Made by a program: the position numbers and the translations under genes | Part shown: piece by piece, positions 24,546-37,140 of the stretch | How the letters are laid out: every line of letters starts with the position of its first letter | How positions within the stretch are numbered: position 1 is the stretch's first letter | Notes under the pieces: generated by a model | The model's database searches: none | What the model saw: the letters and a program-made list of their open reading frames with translations, nothing else | What the model was told of the DNA's origin: nothing | From: Lonicera japonica | Taxonomy: Eukaryota; Streptophyta; Magnoliopsida; Dipsacales; Caprifoliaceae | DNA: 64,000 nucleotides | Assembly: GCA_021464415.1 (NCBI GenBank) | Contig: CM038463.1 | Span: forward strand, 116,838,790 to 116,902,789 | Direction of reading: 5' to 3'

Positions 24546-26735
24546 ATTGGTATCAGAGCGATTGGTTTTCTTTGATACTGCATACAGGATTGAACTAACC
24601 ATGTTGTCTAGTTAAATTGATTCATACACGTTGTTGTTGGATAGAACGTAGAACTCGATAACCCTTATTTTGCAGTGTTCTTGTCCTGCTATTATGGTCA
24701 CGTAATAATGTTTTATGTGATTGGATCCCACGATATTTTTATTCGTGGTTAATTTTAATGTGCATGATGATTTGGGTTTTTTCCATGGTTGTAAATTAAA
24801 TTTAGATTAGATTTGTGAACTCCTTAAAAGGAGTCATATGATCTATGTAATTTTATTTACAGTTTAGATATAATAGTTTATGTGTGAACTCCTTAAATGG
24901 AGGCATATGACCTTTGTATCTAAGATTGCAGTTTCTTTAACGAAGAATGTTGAAGAAGACGTTTTCACCAAGGTTGATTCCCGACATAGTCAATGAAGTG
25001 GCGACATAGGTCATTATAGGTTTCCAACAGACTAGGGATGATGAAGCTTGGACCATAATAGCAGGGATTTAATTATTCTTATTATTGAATGGTTTAATGC
25101 TTTGTGTGATTGTGTGTTGGTCATATGTGTTTTAATTATTAAGTTTCCTTATAATTTTGGACAACATGGATACATGACCATACCTAGATAACCTTTTATT
25201 TTATGTTTAGTTCTTGTCAAATTAAAAAAGGGTATATAAATATAAATTTTGCGTAATTGAAAAATATAAGTTTTTTTTTTAAAAAATAGCAAAATAATTT
25301 TATTGCACATGTCTTTTATATTTCATACCCTTGTATTTTAATTGACTAGAATTTAATATAAAATTTTCTTAACCCTCAGAAAATAATGTTTTAAATACTA
25401 AGTGGGTGAGGGATTTTTTCATATAAAAATCCCACGGTCTCCATCATTGGTTTGTAGATAATGTAATTTATTCTTCGTGTGTGTTATAGTGCTCAACTCC
25501 ATATCGAAAAGAATAGATTGCGAAATCATTGTACAAATTTCATTGACTGATAATTTTAAATGATGTGGTTTATTTTTCATGTGGGTTTTAGTGCTCACCT
25601 TCATATCCGAGAGAATAAATTGCAGAATCATTAGACTAAATTAAGTGATGGTACACACTTAGATATAAATAATAGTATGCTCTCCAACTGAATCTCTACT
25701 ATTATTTGTAGGACTAAAGGAAGTAGGCTATTTAAGTTTTATTTGACGATAAAAGATTGTCTAGATAGTATGTATTGGTTGACGATAAAGGATTGTCTAG
25801 ATAGTAAAATTTAATAGGTTTACATCTGTAACACCACTGCCTTAATCTACAGGACAACACCCATAATTAAGACTTGGAGTGCTACTAACCCATCTTAGAT
25901 TGACTAAAATGGGTATATATGAAAACACATAAAGAAATTTAAACAGTAAATATCACGCATGTCAATCATGCAAGCTAGAAGAAGATAGTACTGTACAAAA
26001 TCATGCATACATGTAACCAATATACAAAACTAAACTAAGCGGGTGCAAGTCAAAAGATAACACTTCGGGTTAGCCGTGGCTTCCCGAGATAACATATACA
26101 TAACAAAAATAAATATGTATCAGAGCCATCTATTTCGTTCCCGAACCAGTAGTCCCGTTACCATCGTTCGCCCCTTTATGTACCTGCAATTGTAAATAAA
26201 ACACGGGGTGAGCTCACAGCTCAGTAGGGCAAAACATTGGATAACACATTGGAAAGATAATTCACAATTCAACAACAATTCATCTTCAATAAATGGTTCA
26301 ATTTAAAAAAAACATCATCATATAAAAATTATACGTGCTTATGCATATGCAGGTTCCCTCCCTTGTGTCAACCGTTAAGCCACGTAACCAAAATGAATAT
26401 ATCCACGTCGAGCCAAACTTTATCGGATGCCTGACCGCCCGATAGAACCATCCGCCAATCATCATAACTGGCCCATTGGCCTCTAGAGTATCATAAGATT
26501 ATAACCGAATCGGACCTCCAATCCAACGATAATATCACACCCACAGAATCATTAGTGCCTTGCCAATTCGCCTATGTTTCCGGGCTCCACATCAGTGGCT
26601 ATTGGCGGCCATACATTGCTCCCCCAGGGGTTTAGGGCTTTTCAACCCAAGGGCACCGAGCCCTGCCTATTTCCCATCCGGGCAAGCACTAGATAGATAC
26701 ACCATCCCTTCACCATCGAAGGGCCACAATTGAAT

Positions 26736-26915
26736 CATATCCAGATCCATATCAGGATCATATCACATCCAGAACAAAATCATATCCGGACCCATATCAA
26801 GATCACATCATATCCAGAACAGAATCATATCCGAATCCATATCAGAATCACATCACATCCAGAACAGAATCATATATGGATCCATATCAGGATCATATCA
26901 CATCCAGAACGATAC
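26736..26915. repeat. 45-bp tandem repeat, four copies
   Basis: Four consecutive 45-bp units beginning CATATCC (or CATATATGG), each containing CATATCA and CATCCAGAAC. The length is a multiple of three, so the plus strand shows a spurious 15-residue repetitive frame. It lies inside the family C LTR. Confidence 0.85.
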
Positions 26916-28019
26916 AATAATCATAAGAAGCTCCTAGCATTTTAATAAGAGACATACGCCTATGCGATAGGCCAGAAGAATGATCCGAGCTTGCCAAATG
27001 ACCTCCAAAATTCCGGTTAACACAATTGTGATGCACAACATGCATACATGCTCTTTATGACAATTAAAAACAACAACACATGCCACTTAAACTTCATTCA
27101 TCATGTATCCATGTTCCTTAGCATATACATAACCCATGTATGAATCCATTTGGATATAACCAAGCATGTATATCCAAGGAACATCACTTATAAGTCTGTA
27201 TTATATAGGTATCAAGTTCAAGCGGCATATCTTGTTCCAATTCATGCATCCTAGATAAGGTAGATACTACATATGCCATATAAACTCTATCGAATTCATG
27301 TCCATGTTCTTTGGTGTTCACCAAATTCTTTACTAATCTTTTTCTTGTCAAACCAACACATATACATCTAAAGAACATCCGTATAAATCAATAACATGTA
27401 ATCATTGAGCTTATATGGCATATCTTGCTTTATTCATGTATTCATAACTCAAATATTCATGAATCAACTATTCTAATCAACAAATCCTTAATCATGTTTC
27501 ACATCACCCATTTATATCACATATAAGTTAATTAATCCACCAGTTTCAATAATCGAGCAAGAATCCAACATAAGTGTATAAACTCATGTGAAAACATATA
27601 AACAAGTTTATTAAGTTTCAAAAATCAAGAAAATCCCCCTATCTCATGTATATAGACCAAAAGAGGAAAGAAAGTTATAAACCAAAGTCCCGTTCTGTGT
27701 TATCCTCAAGCTCTCGTGTCGCCGCGTTCCTAGCATAGCCAAATCCCCGAATCAATAGAGTATAAACCCTAACTCACTTAGCTTTTATAGAAGAAAACCA
27801 AGGTAGAAGATGATGAATAGTACCTTAAAGTTGGGTTAGATGATTTTAAGCTTGAATCTTCGATCGTGGATGAAAAATGCGTAAAAATCTTTCTCTTTCT
27901 CTCTCTAGAACCCTCTAGAATCCTCTAGAGGTGTGTGAAAGTGGTTGAGTCGAAGTTGGGTTGGAAAATGACCAAAAATGGCTTAAAAACGTGCTTAAGT
28001 CGGTGGAAATAGTTAACTG

Positions 28020-28116
28020 GCGGACCGGTATGCCAAATACCGAATACCGGTCCGCAGAGCATAAATTTCCCAAAAATTTGGTGCCGGACCGGTATGCAAA
28101 AACGCTATATCGGTCC
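28020..28116. repeat. Two hairpin-forming inverted repeats in LTR C
   Basis: GCGGACCGGTAT and its exact complement ATACCGGTCCGC flank a 12-base loop (28020-28055). A second copy, GGACCGGTAT...ATATCGGTCC with one mismatch, lies at 28086-28116. They sit in the part of this minus-strand LTR that precedes its GAGAGA-rich leader, the same relative place as the palindromes of LTR A. Confidence 0.8.
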
Positions 28117-29779
28117 ACGCTTTAATTTTTGGGCCCTGGGGCACTGTTTTTGTTTTGGCCATAACTTTTCGCTTGGAACTCCGATTGAGGCGTTCTTTAT
28201 GTCCACAGAAAGGTATTTCAAAGCTTTACAACTTTCTAAGAGAAGTTTTCCCAAATTTTGGATATATTTTTCCCAAAAATTCATTGAAGACAGCGCTCTG
28301 CCGAAGTGCTACCGAATGACCAAGATTTTGCAATGGGCCTACTTTGCACCCTGTTTTGACAAATGAGGAGTGTTAATTGGACTTCGGCCAAAACACAAAA
28401 GTTGTAGAATAATACAAATACTAGTCACCTATGCGAACGGAATATTATTCCGATAAATAGTAAAGATATTACGATAGCTCAAAGATAGCTAGAAATAACA
28501 AATCGCGAAAGACCAAAACTTCTTATTTACCAACCAAAATTAATATGAACCACTTGAATCACCTAACGATCACTCGCATGAGTATAAATAACCTAATATA
28601 ATTCAATTTAAAATAATTTAAAGTACAGGGTATTACAACATCTATCTAAGAAATAATGAATAATAGACGACCTCACTAACGGGACATATTGTTCAAAGTC
28701 TTAGGCTGCTGGTGAACGCTTTTTGAAATGGTAGAGGGTACCATATTTAAAATATGTGTTCATAGTTATTATTTTCCATCATAATTTTTATGTGATTCTC
28801 AAGTTTTAAAATAGCAAACTTTTTCGATCCACTTTTAATTATTCTCAACTAAAACAAATTGATTAGACCTAATTATATTGACTGAAAAAGGGAACTTAAA
28901 CATTGTGCTTACTGTTAAAGAGTACAAGTTTGTGCTCACTGAGTCTTGTCCAGCAGAACCTAGTAAAGGGGCGACCGATGAGAAACCCAGGCTGGTAGGA
29001 GGTGAAAAAGGGTTGATGAGATGGCATGGTTTTACATTCTGGCATTTTTGTCAAATGTGCTACAACATTAGCATTAGTCTTTTGCCACCGCCTGCGACAT
29101 AATGCTGAACCTCAAAGATATTTTTGAGGATCAGGATCATGCCGCAAGGCAGGTTTCGATGAAAGGCCTCATGAACACGACAATTGCTGAAAGAACTCGA
29201 GTTAAGGATCTTGTTTTAAAGATGATCAGTCTTCTGAATGAACTAAGAGATCTTTGGGTTTGAAATCGATGGAAAAACTCAGGTCAATATCGTTCTCCAG
29301 TCGCTGCTGGATTTATTTAAGGGATTTCGACAGAATTATAACATGAATAAGCTTTATTCATTGTTGGAACTTCTTAAAGAATTCCAAGTAGTTGAGAACT
29401 CCTTGGTAAGTTGGCTAGTACTTTAGTGGCTGAGAAAGCTTCAAATTCTATGCTCAAAAGCAAGAAATGAAGAAGAAGAATGCATAAGCTGCAGTCCTAT
29501 AAGGAGCAGTGCGTGCAGCAGTCACTGAACCTCTAGGAGGAGTGAAAAAAGCCTATGGGCCAGTGTTTTCACTGTTAGTAGAAATTGCATTTGAAGAAAT
29601 ATTGTCCCAGTTTCTTAAACCGTTATAACAACATACGTAAATTTTATCTATTTGTTGTTGTATCTTGTTTAGTGGTTCGATCTACCAGTACCTGGTGTGT
29701 AGATTCGGGAGCCACTAATCAAGTCTGCAATACTTTGCAGGGGCTCCAGGAAACCAGACAATTTAGTTATAAACTTGAT

Positions 29780-32690
29780 AGAGTGATATACTAAAAGCCA
29801 TAATTTTCTTGTTGGTTTAGATATGTTATAAACTTGGTTTTGCTATTTTAATGAGAATCTTTATGGGCAATGGTTGTATTATATTATTTATTTAAATATT
29901 GTGTGTAGGTCGAAAAATACCCTAGAAGGAGGTGAATAGGGTTTTTAAAACTTAATCGGATTTTTAAAAATGATTTAAAAATATTTGATGTCTATATTTA
30001 TCAAGCAATCAAGAACAAAGTTAATTCCAAACACAATGAATAAATAACACAATATAATAGAGCAAGAGATAAAAAGATTGAACTAATCGAAGTCGAAGAT
30101 TTTTTGTCCACACGGTTCGGCTTGTTCCCCTACTCCGCACTCGGTTAGTTTTTCGAGAATTTCCACTATAACCGATCTCCTTCCGGGTGAAGATCAAAGC
30201 TCTACAAGTGTATTCTTCTCACACACTCTTACAAGTATTGAAACACCCTCAATACTCTCACAAGAAATCCCTCTTGCTATTCTATGAGATACACCTCTCA
30301 CAAATATGATTTAAATAAGTTTTGGTGGCTAACACCAATGTACAATATCTCTCTTGTGTATAACAAAATGAAAATGAAGCTCACACTAAGAGATATCAAA
30401 ATTGATCAAAGTATATAGCTCAAAAATGAAAGATTGATCAAAATGTGTTCTTGAATCTTTGTATATTTGAATATATGAATAATAGAGTATTAGAATGATT
30501 CAAGGTGTGTTAAAAGATGTCTAGGTCCTCATATTTATAGCTTGCAAAACCATATGGCCGTTGGGGATGAGTAAGAGAGGTTTTGGCTCCAAGGTATACA
30601 TTTTCAAATTTTCCAACAGCTAGTTTTGACAAAAAAGTGAAAATTTGTTTTGTTAATTTCTCCCAATTTTACCGTTGGATCATGCTCAAATTTTAGTAAA
30701 AAGTTCCAGGAGATGTTTTCTAACTAGTGTAAAAATTTTAAAATTATCGGAGTCCAGAAAGGCCTCCATCTTACCGTTAGATCAAAACTGGGCAAAAATT
30801 GAGCGAATTTTAAACGTAAAATAAAAATATTTTTGCAATTTAATAATTTAGTTCCAAATAAAATTATAATGATTTTTTAACTTTAAAGATATGTTTCTAA
30901 GATACCTATTTTTATTTGAACTTAAAATATGATCATTTAAAATTAATATGAATTTATTTTGAAACTCGGTTTTTGTAAAATGATGTTTTTCAAATAAATT
31001 CAATTTCAAGCTAGTTTGAATCAATCTTTAAAAGATGCATAAAATCTAAGCACTCACTCAATTTAATGATAATTCGAGTTTTCGTGATGCTTGATTTTCT
31101 TGTGCGTATCTTCATTTGTTTGATGTTCTTTATCCTTTCTTGGCATTGATAACTTATAGAACATGTGGAGATCATTCTTGTGCATATCTTCACTTGCTTG
31201 ATGATCTAGATCTTTTCTTGGCTTTGTATAGCACATTTATATCACTTGAGTTCATTTCTTGTGAGTAGAGGCGTTTGTAAAGCTTATGTGAGATTTTGAT
31301 TGCTTCGGTTTGAAGTTACACTTGGTCGGAAAATATATCGGTTAAAATGGCAATCATCATTGGAACAACCGAGTTAAATAACACTTTATTAACTTATTGT
31401 AATTATCAAAATAAGATTAATTGACTTTAAGGTCAACATTGTGAATGTGTGTCTTTTATTCCATATAATAGATGATTTGGTGTGTAGAGTATAACTTACA
31501 CACAGAATATCATATCATCGGTTCTTGTGGAATATAAGTTTAATAGTTCACAGTCTTAGATGGAATTGGACACCCATCGGTAAGAATGTAGCATAAGTTT
31601 TAGTAGTTTATCTTAACTACAAGAAACGGTATAGTTTTAACTTGTTGTGTTAGTACATTTTGTGTGTATTGAATAGGACCAGTTTGGGTTAATTATTTTT
31701 ATACTGACTATATAAAACAATTTAAATTCCATGGTTATTATGATTACTTATGCTCTTAATCTTGAAATAATTAATAAACATATATATGTAGTGTTTGTTG
31801 TTTTAACTCATTAAGAGTGAGATTCATTTATGGATCAATAATCTTCGTGAATTGGATGACGACTACTATATATATGATGAATATTAATTATTAACGGAAT
31901 CCACGTCCCGGTATAGGGATTGATGATAGCATCTTGAAAAGCTTATAAGTTTTGATCATGTCAAACCCTGTAGGTGGATTATGTTAATCCGACATGTCTA
32001 ATAAGTTAAGTGATAGACTCAAGGATTAAGAAGTCATTTAAAGATAATTGTCAGTAATTTAATTTAAATGACGGTTATCTGTAATCTTAACGTGGGGATA
32101 ATAATAAGTATTTAATAACAAGGAGCTCGAAATTAAATTTTGAGATAAGGACGGGAGTGCAATTATAATTATTTAGTGGTGTGAATTATAATTTATAGAA
32201 GGAACTAATTCATAGTGGAATTATGATTCCAACTTTCCATAAGAAGTCCAAACCGTTATTTCTCCTTAAGGTCCCTATTGTAGCCTTATATATACGCCGG
32301 CACTCGATGATACCGTAGCCCACACTCGGTGCAAGATGATGGCGAAAGGAATACGATAGAAGATCTTTAGATTTTCGGCACAACAATCGTAAATCAATCG
32401 TAACTTTTGATCACACCGTTGGATCGGGCTGATTTTTAGATATGTTGTTTGGAACGCAAAGTTAATATTATAATGCAAAAAATCAAGACGACCAAAAGTT
32501 GTTTTGGTTGCGAAAATAATCGATTTTCGCAGCCCAGCGAGAATTAAAAAATCTGACCAAATCGCAATCTGATGCTTTCAAACCCTAGTCTCCTCATATG
32601 GATCCTCTACATGATCCACAAAGGTGAAATCCCTTTATTCTTATAGGGTTTTAGCAAAATTTTTTTGTTCAATCTATACACAATATCAAA
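29780..32690 (+). mobile_element. Partial Copia B LTR (B3), split by a solo LTR
   Basis: Begins AGAGTGATATAC, lacking the first few bases of the family, and continues to about 32690, short of the normal end by roughly 25 bases. Its 129-base left part and the remainder are separated by the family F insertion at 29904-31438. The join to protease coding at the left and to a family D/E fragment at the right both look like recombination breakpoints. Confidence 0.75.
29904..31438 (+). mobile_element. Solo LTR (family F), 1535 bp
   Basis: Starts TGTAGGTCGAAAAATACCC, ends TTTAAGGTCAACA, and is flanked by the 5-bp duplication TTGTG (29899-29903 and 31439-31443). The B LTR reads through correctly once the insert and one TTGTG are removed. 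No coding region is seen. Superfamily not determined; TG...CA ends and 5-bp duplication make it an LTR. Confidence 0.88.
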
Positions 32691-33809
32691 AAATAAATCT
32701 TTGATTCGCACTCTATCTTACATGATATTCGTGAAATGGACTATAATATGTTTTTACATGATGTATATGACCTCATACTTACTATTGGGACACTATCAGT
32801 TTTTCTTATACTGAGTAGTCAACACCGCTCGTACCAGGTAGATGGTTATTACCTGTAGCGTATAACCTTGGTGGCTACGTGAGCTTATATTATTTCCTTG
32901 AGGGCATCTTTCATCTAGGTGGACTTGGTAGGTGGTCCCCGCCTTGGGGGCAGAAGAAAGTGAGTTGCCGGCTATCTCTGTGCACAGTAGATGTGAAAAT
33001 CCTAGATGCGACGTATACATATACTTGACATATGTGATAATAGACCTGGTCGCGGTGTCTTGACATCGTATATATTACATTGTATACATATTCTCATGAC
33101 TTATGAACAAGGATTTCTCACAAACTCCTTTTATAAAGGATTACTCTATATATACATGTTTTTCTTACGAAATCCTATAGTTCCTACTGGGCCAGTTTGG
33201 CTCACAATTTTTCCTACGCAGGTACTTCTAAGGATGGGACGGGAAGACTTGATAAGGGAAAGGTCGACAAATCTTAGTCTCCTCTGATACTGTATAGTAT
33301 AAGGGCCTTTCACTACGAAAAGGCTATGTTACCAAATTTTGTTATATCATAACTTGACATGTATTAACTTAGGCATGTCTGTATAACCTATGTAACTTGC
33401 TTGAAGTTGTGGAGACTTTGCTACTTATTACTATTTTGTTGACTTATGCATATCATCTACGTATTTATTTTGTGGATCTTTATTGTTCTTGAACCCTTTT
33501 TCTTCTTGTTAATGTATAGCGGAGTTGGAGGAACATGTTTATTGTTTAGTGTTATCCTATTGTGGACGAGTGACTTACATTTTAGTTAACCGGTGCGCAA
33601 CGATACAGACTGATTTATAAGGCACGAGTTAAAAGGAGGTAAACTACAGTTCTAGCATGTTCCCAGTTGATGGTGTTATTTGTGCTTGATTACTGCATAT
33701 CCTCTTAGCTCATTAGAATCTTTTGATTTGAACTCACTTCTGCCATTGCGAACGGCTCTGTGACCAACCGTGTTCCGGAGGTTCTTCCTCTCAACAGAAC
33801 TAGGGGCAT
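32691..33809 (+). mobile_element. 3' part of a Gypsy-type LTR of the family E group
   Basis: Its stretch 32810-33005 is similar in inverted form to 45445-45640 of the LTR at 44616-47033 (shared CTGTGCACAGTAGATGTGAAA on this strand). It ends CTCAACAGAACTAGGGGCATCACA-like, matching the inverted end of that LTR. The 5' part is missing and no left duplication is found, so this is a truncated copy joined between two B LTR fragments. Confidence 0.65.
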
Positions 33810-34580
33810 CACACTCAAGGATTAAGAAGTCATTTAAATATAATTGTCAGTAAATTAATTTAAATGACGGTTATCTGTAATCTTAACGTGGGGAGAATAA
33901 TAAGTATTTAATAACAATGAACTCGAAATTAAATTTTGAGATAAGGATGGGAGTGCAATTATAATTATTTAGTGGTGTGAATTATAATTTATGGAAGGAA
34001 CTAATTCATAGTAGAATTAGGATTCCAACTTTCCATAGGAAGCCCAAACACTTATTTCTCCTTAAGGTCCCTATCGTAGCCTTATATATACGCCAGCCTT
34101 GTCTCTTCTTAATATAATAATAATTCTCATGAGTTATGGTTTTTTCTATTGAGAGAGGAGAAAATCTTGGTGATACCGTAGCCCACACTCGGTGCAAGAT
34201 TTGATGGCGAAAGGAATACAATAGAAGATTTTTAGGTTTTCGGCATAGCAGTCATAAATCAATCGTAACTTTTGATCGCACCGTTGGATCGGGCTGATTT
34301 TTGGATATGGCGTTCGGAACATAAAGTTACCATGTTGATGCTAAAAATTAGGATGATCAAAAGACATTTTGGTTGCGAAAACAATCGATTTTCACAGCCC
34401 AGCGAGAATTAAAAAATCTGACCAAATCGTAATCTGATGCTTTCAAACCCTAGTCTCCTCATATGGATCCTCTACATGATCCACAAAGGTGAAATCCCTT
34501 TATTCTTATAGGGTTTTAGCAAAAGTTTTTTGTTCAATCTATACACAATATCAAAAGATCCTGTATTTATGTCTCCATCA
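33810..34580 (+). mobile_element. Copia B LTR 3' part (B4)
   Basis: Matches the last 700 or so bases of the B1 LTR, from CTCAAGGATTAAGAAG to TCTCCATCA, and is followed by the right-hand ATTCA duplicate of B1 (34581-34585). It therefore represents the 3' LTR end of the original insertion. Confidence 0.8.
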
Positions 34581-34585
34581 ATTCA

Positions 34586-35067
34586 TACCGTCATGGTTTT
34601 GGCAGGTACGGCTGGAGGCTGTCCAACCTCCTCCGTAAAAATTCACAAGAACTAAAAATCCTCGTAATTTTCCTATCGCGGGTTCTATGAATAAAGCAAC
34701 TCATGAGGAGAGAACTTCCCGTGCTTTCAAACGATTTTCATAAAAATCTTTTCAAAATTCAGATGGTATGGGAACTCAAGGAATGCATATTCCTACTCTA
34801 CCTCTATACGGGGCTCTCAAGTTGTCATTGTTTGGTCTGTTTTTGATCTCACCTAAATTTTTTTTTATGTGTTTTAACGTTTTCCCGATTGATGTATTTT
34901 TAAATAAAGTCCGACAATTTCTAAATGGTATATTGTTGTCTTTTTTTCGGGGATGTGTGCCGTGGATTTGTCCTTTTCCTCACCTCAGATACCCATTCAA
35001 TCTGGCCTCAGCGTGGGCTGGAAGAGATAGTACTAGAAGGTTAGTCAGACCAGATTCTTTTGACTCA
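34586..35067 (+). other. Tat leader, right part, up to gag
   Basis: Continues the Tat leader after B1. An open frame runs upstream of the chosen gag start through hydrophobic, non-gag-like codons from 34768, so the start at 35068 is preferred. Nothing else is seen. Confidence 0.6.
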
Positions 35068-37140
35068 ATGGATCAGAATACACCAAATCGGGGTACAATC
35101 AACCAGTTGAACCACGCAGTGGATCCGCTGCCTGATTATTTTTACCCAAATCTGGGTATACCACAGAATAATGCTATGGGGAGTCTGCCACCGTATTTGA
35201 ATACAGATCCAAACTTACCCGGCACAAGCACAAGTGGGAATGTCTCGGTGCCCAGTCCAGAGGATTTATATCAAATGTTGATGAATCTGAACCAGAGCAT
35301 GACTTTACTCTTAATTGACAATCGAAATACTCGGGCCAAATTGCAGGAATTAGTCAAGGGACGTGCATCAGAACCGACAAAAGAGGCCCTGATTATGCCA
35401 CCACCACCACCACTCTCAGTCCCCACTGAAGTACCACCTCCGTTCGAACAGTTGAACCAACCAAAGGCTATGCATGATCTGGTCAGTAATTGGTTACAAT
35501 AATATCCAATCGATCAATCTCCTCCGCTGATACAACCAATACATGAACCTTATCGGGATCCGTATTATGAACCTGTAAGACGACCAATGAGTATTCAAGG
35601 GGAAGGCCCATCACCATTGGAAACCCATCGAGGAGACAAAGATTTGTCCGAACTTCAGGAACAGTTACGAGCACTAAGTCAAAAGGTAGCCGAGAGTTCG
35701 AATGACTTAACTCAAATGCAAAGCTACAACTTGTACTTTGAAGCTCGTTACCCGATGGGTTTCAAAATGCCTTCCATCCCGAAATTCACGAGAACTACGC
35801 CACCGGAACTCCATTTGAAATCCTACGTCAGATCAATGAGGATTTACGATATTGGCGAGGCTGAATTGGCTAATTCCTTTCACATCACTCTTATGGGGCC
35901 AGCCCAAAGTTGGTTTTTGAATCTTGAGAAACACCGTGTCAGATCATGGTCTGCTCTCGTTCAAGAATTTTTAGCTCAGTATAAAGACTAATGAGGAGCT
36001 CAAGGTTACAAAAAAAACCTAAAAATGGCTAAGCAAAAAGAAGGCGAGAGCATTAGCGAGTTAGTTACGAGATGGAGGGAATTAGCCACACAAATAGAGG
36101 AACGTCTCGATGAGGAAGAACAATTAGGAATGATTGTTAAGAATTTGAAGTTGAAAATTCGAGCTCAAATGGGGCATCAATTCTTTGGTAGATTCAAGGC
36201 TTTACTTCACGTTGGCAATGAGATTGAGGAAGAACTAGCAAAGCAAGCTGAAACCAAGAAGTCCGCATCACAATACAAGAAGACTTCTACTTCAGCCATC
36301 AATCAAGTCACCTTTTACTGGTCTTTTGGTAGGGGTTATTCTAACAATCCCTATGATCAAAGCTTTGCAAAGAACGTTGGGAATTATTTTGCACTGGGGT
36401 ACCGTAACAACAACAATAATCCCAGAACATTCGACCAAAATCGATCACGAGATAGATACTTTTCACAGTTGCCTGGACCTTTGGGAAAGGTATTTGAACA
36501 GTTGAAAGAAGCTGGGATAATATATCCCATGAACCCAAGGCAGTTACCACAACAAATACCGCCCCATTGAAATATGAACGAGCGTTGTGAGTACCATCAA
36601 GGGTTCGGACACACTACTGACAGTTGCATGGCCCTGCAACATGCTATTCAAAACCTAATTGATAGCAAAAGAATACCTGATCCATTAACACCAAATGTCG
36701 CAAGAAATCCTCTCCCTAATCATCGAATCAATGCTATCGAGGAAGATTTGGATTTTCCAGATCCTGTATCTTTGATTAAACCTGTCATGGATGTGGGAAA
36801 CGTTGAAGTGTTGAAATTTGGCTATGCAAAGCCTTCACCTGCTATTATCAAATATGATCTTGAAAAAACCAAAAAAGTTGTCGAGGAAACCGAGGATGAA
36901 ACATTATTGGGATTATGCGTTAATGAAACTTTTACCTTGCAATCAACAGAAATGGTTAATCCGAAAGTCATGGGGTTGATGGAACGAATGCAATTTATAC
37001 CCAGACTTGGGCTAAGAAAGCAAAACCAAGGAATTGCTTACTTTTCTCAATTCAAAGATAACCCAAAACGACAAGGCCTTGGGTATAACCGTGGAAAAGT
37101 AATAAGGAAGGGTATGTATAAAAGCAAGTACCAATCATAA
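35068..37140 (+). pseudogene. Tat Gag polyprotein, interrupted by in-frame stops
   Basis: Capsid-forming Gag of the Tat element. One frame holds the whole region: an N-terminal Pro-rich arm from MDQNTPNRG, a coiled region near 35620-35700 (LSELQEQLRALSQKVAESS), the retrotransposon gag core near 35760-36120 (GFKMPSIPKFT, GPAQSWFLNL, WSALVQEFLAQY, ELVTRWRELATQIE), and a Cys/His region CEYHQGFGHTTDSC (from 36586). Stops TAA 35500-35502, TAA 35989-35991, TGA 36568-36570 and TAA 37138-37140 interrupt it; the first and third fit C-to-T changes of CAA and CGA. The open pieces are long and in frame, so the gene died by point mutation. Confidence 0.88.

Larger units (their letters stand above)
25827..28637 (-). 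mobile_element. Solo LTR of a large Gypsy family (family C), 2811 bp
   Basis: On the minus strand it reads TGTAATACCCTG...GGTGTTACA. The flanks carry the perfect 5-bp duplication ACATC (25822-25826 and 28638-28642). The corresponding point of Copia B6 (near 42120) lacks it, which confirms insertion. On the minus strand it shares the GAAAAGTTATGGCC region with family D. It contains a 45-bp minisatellite (about 26736-26915) and two inverted repeats (28020-28055 and 28086-28116). No gene is inside. Confidence 0.9.
24546..29779 (+). pseudogene. Copia B2 internal region with degraded gag and protease
   Basis: The leader and 5' region run from 24546; the interior is split by a 2.8-kb solo LTR (25827-28637). 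Coding remnants begin at about 28862: a Gag start (NLNIVLTVKEYKFVLTES) that is clearly the same protein as the better-preserved copy at 42310. It is followed by frame-shifted gag, a decayed zinc-knuckle end (KKYCPSFL, near 29590), and a protease motif WCVDSGATNQVCN (near 29694-29732). Several frameshifts occur, so no product is possible. Integrase and RT are missing; the reading runs directly into a partial LTR at about 29780. Confidence 0.8.
21500..34580 (+). mobile_element. Composite Copia family B insertion (B1) in the Tat leader
   Basis: Starts TGTTAGAGTG and ends TCTCCATCA, and is flanked by ATTCA at 21495-21499 and 34581-34585, so the whole 13-kb block entered, or grew, at one site. Inside are the B1 5' LTR and primer site, a second B element (B2) with its own 5' LTR, degraded gag/protease, two partial LTRs (29780-32690 and 33810-34580), and nested solo LTRs of other families. 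Repeated recombination among the B LTRs probably produced this structure. Confidence 0.8.

Noticed and set aside
26730..26945. Repetitive 71-residue frame with HIRI/HPEQN units
   Set aside because: By-product of a 45-bp minisatellite inside a solo LTR.
34768..35067. N-terminal extension of Tat Gag from an upstream Met
   Set aside because: The 100 codons are hydrophobic and unlike any Gag; the Gag-like composition starts at 35068.
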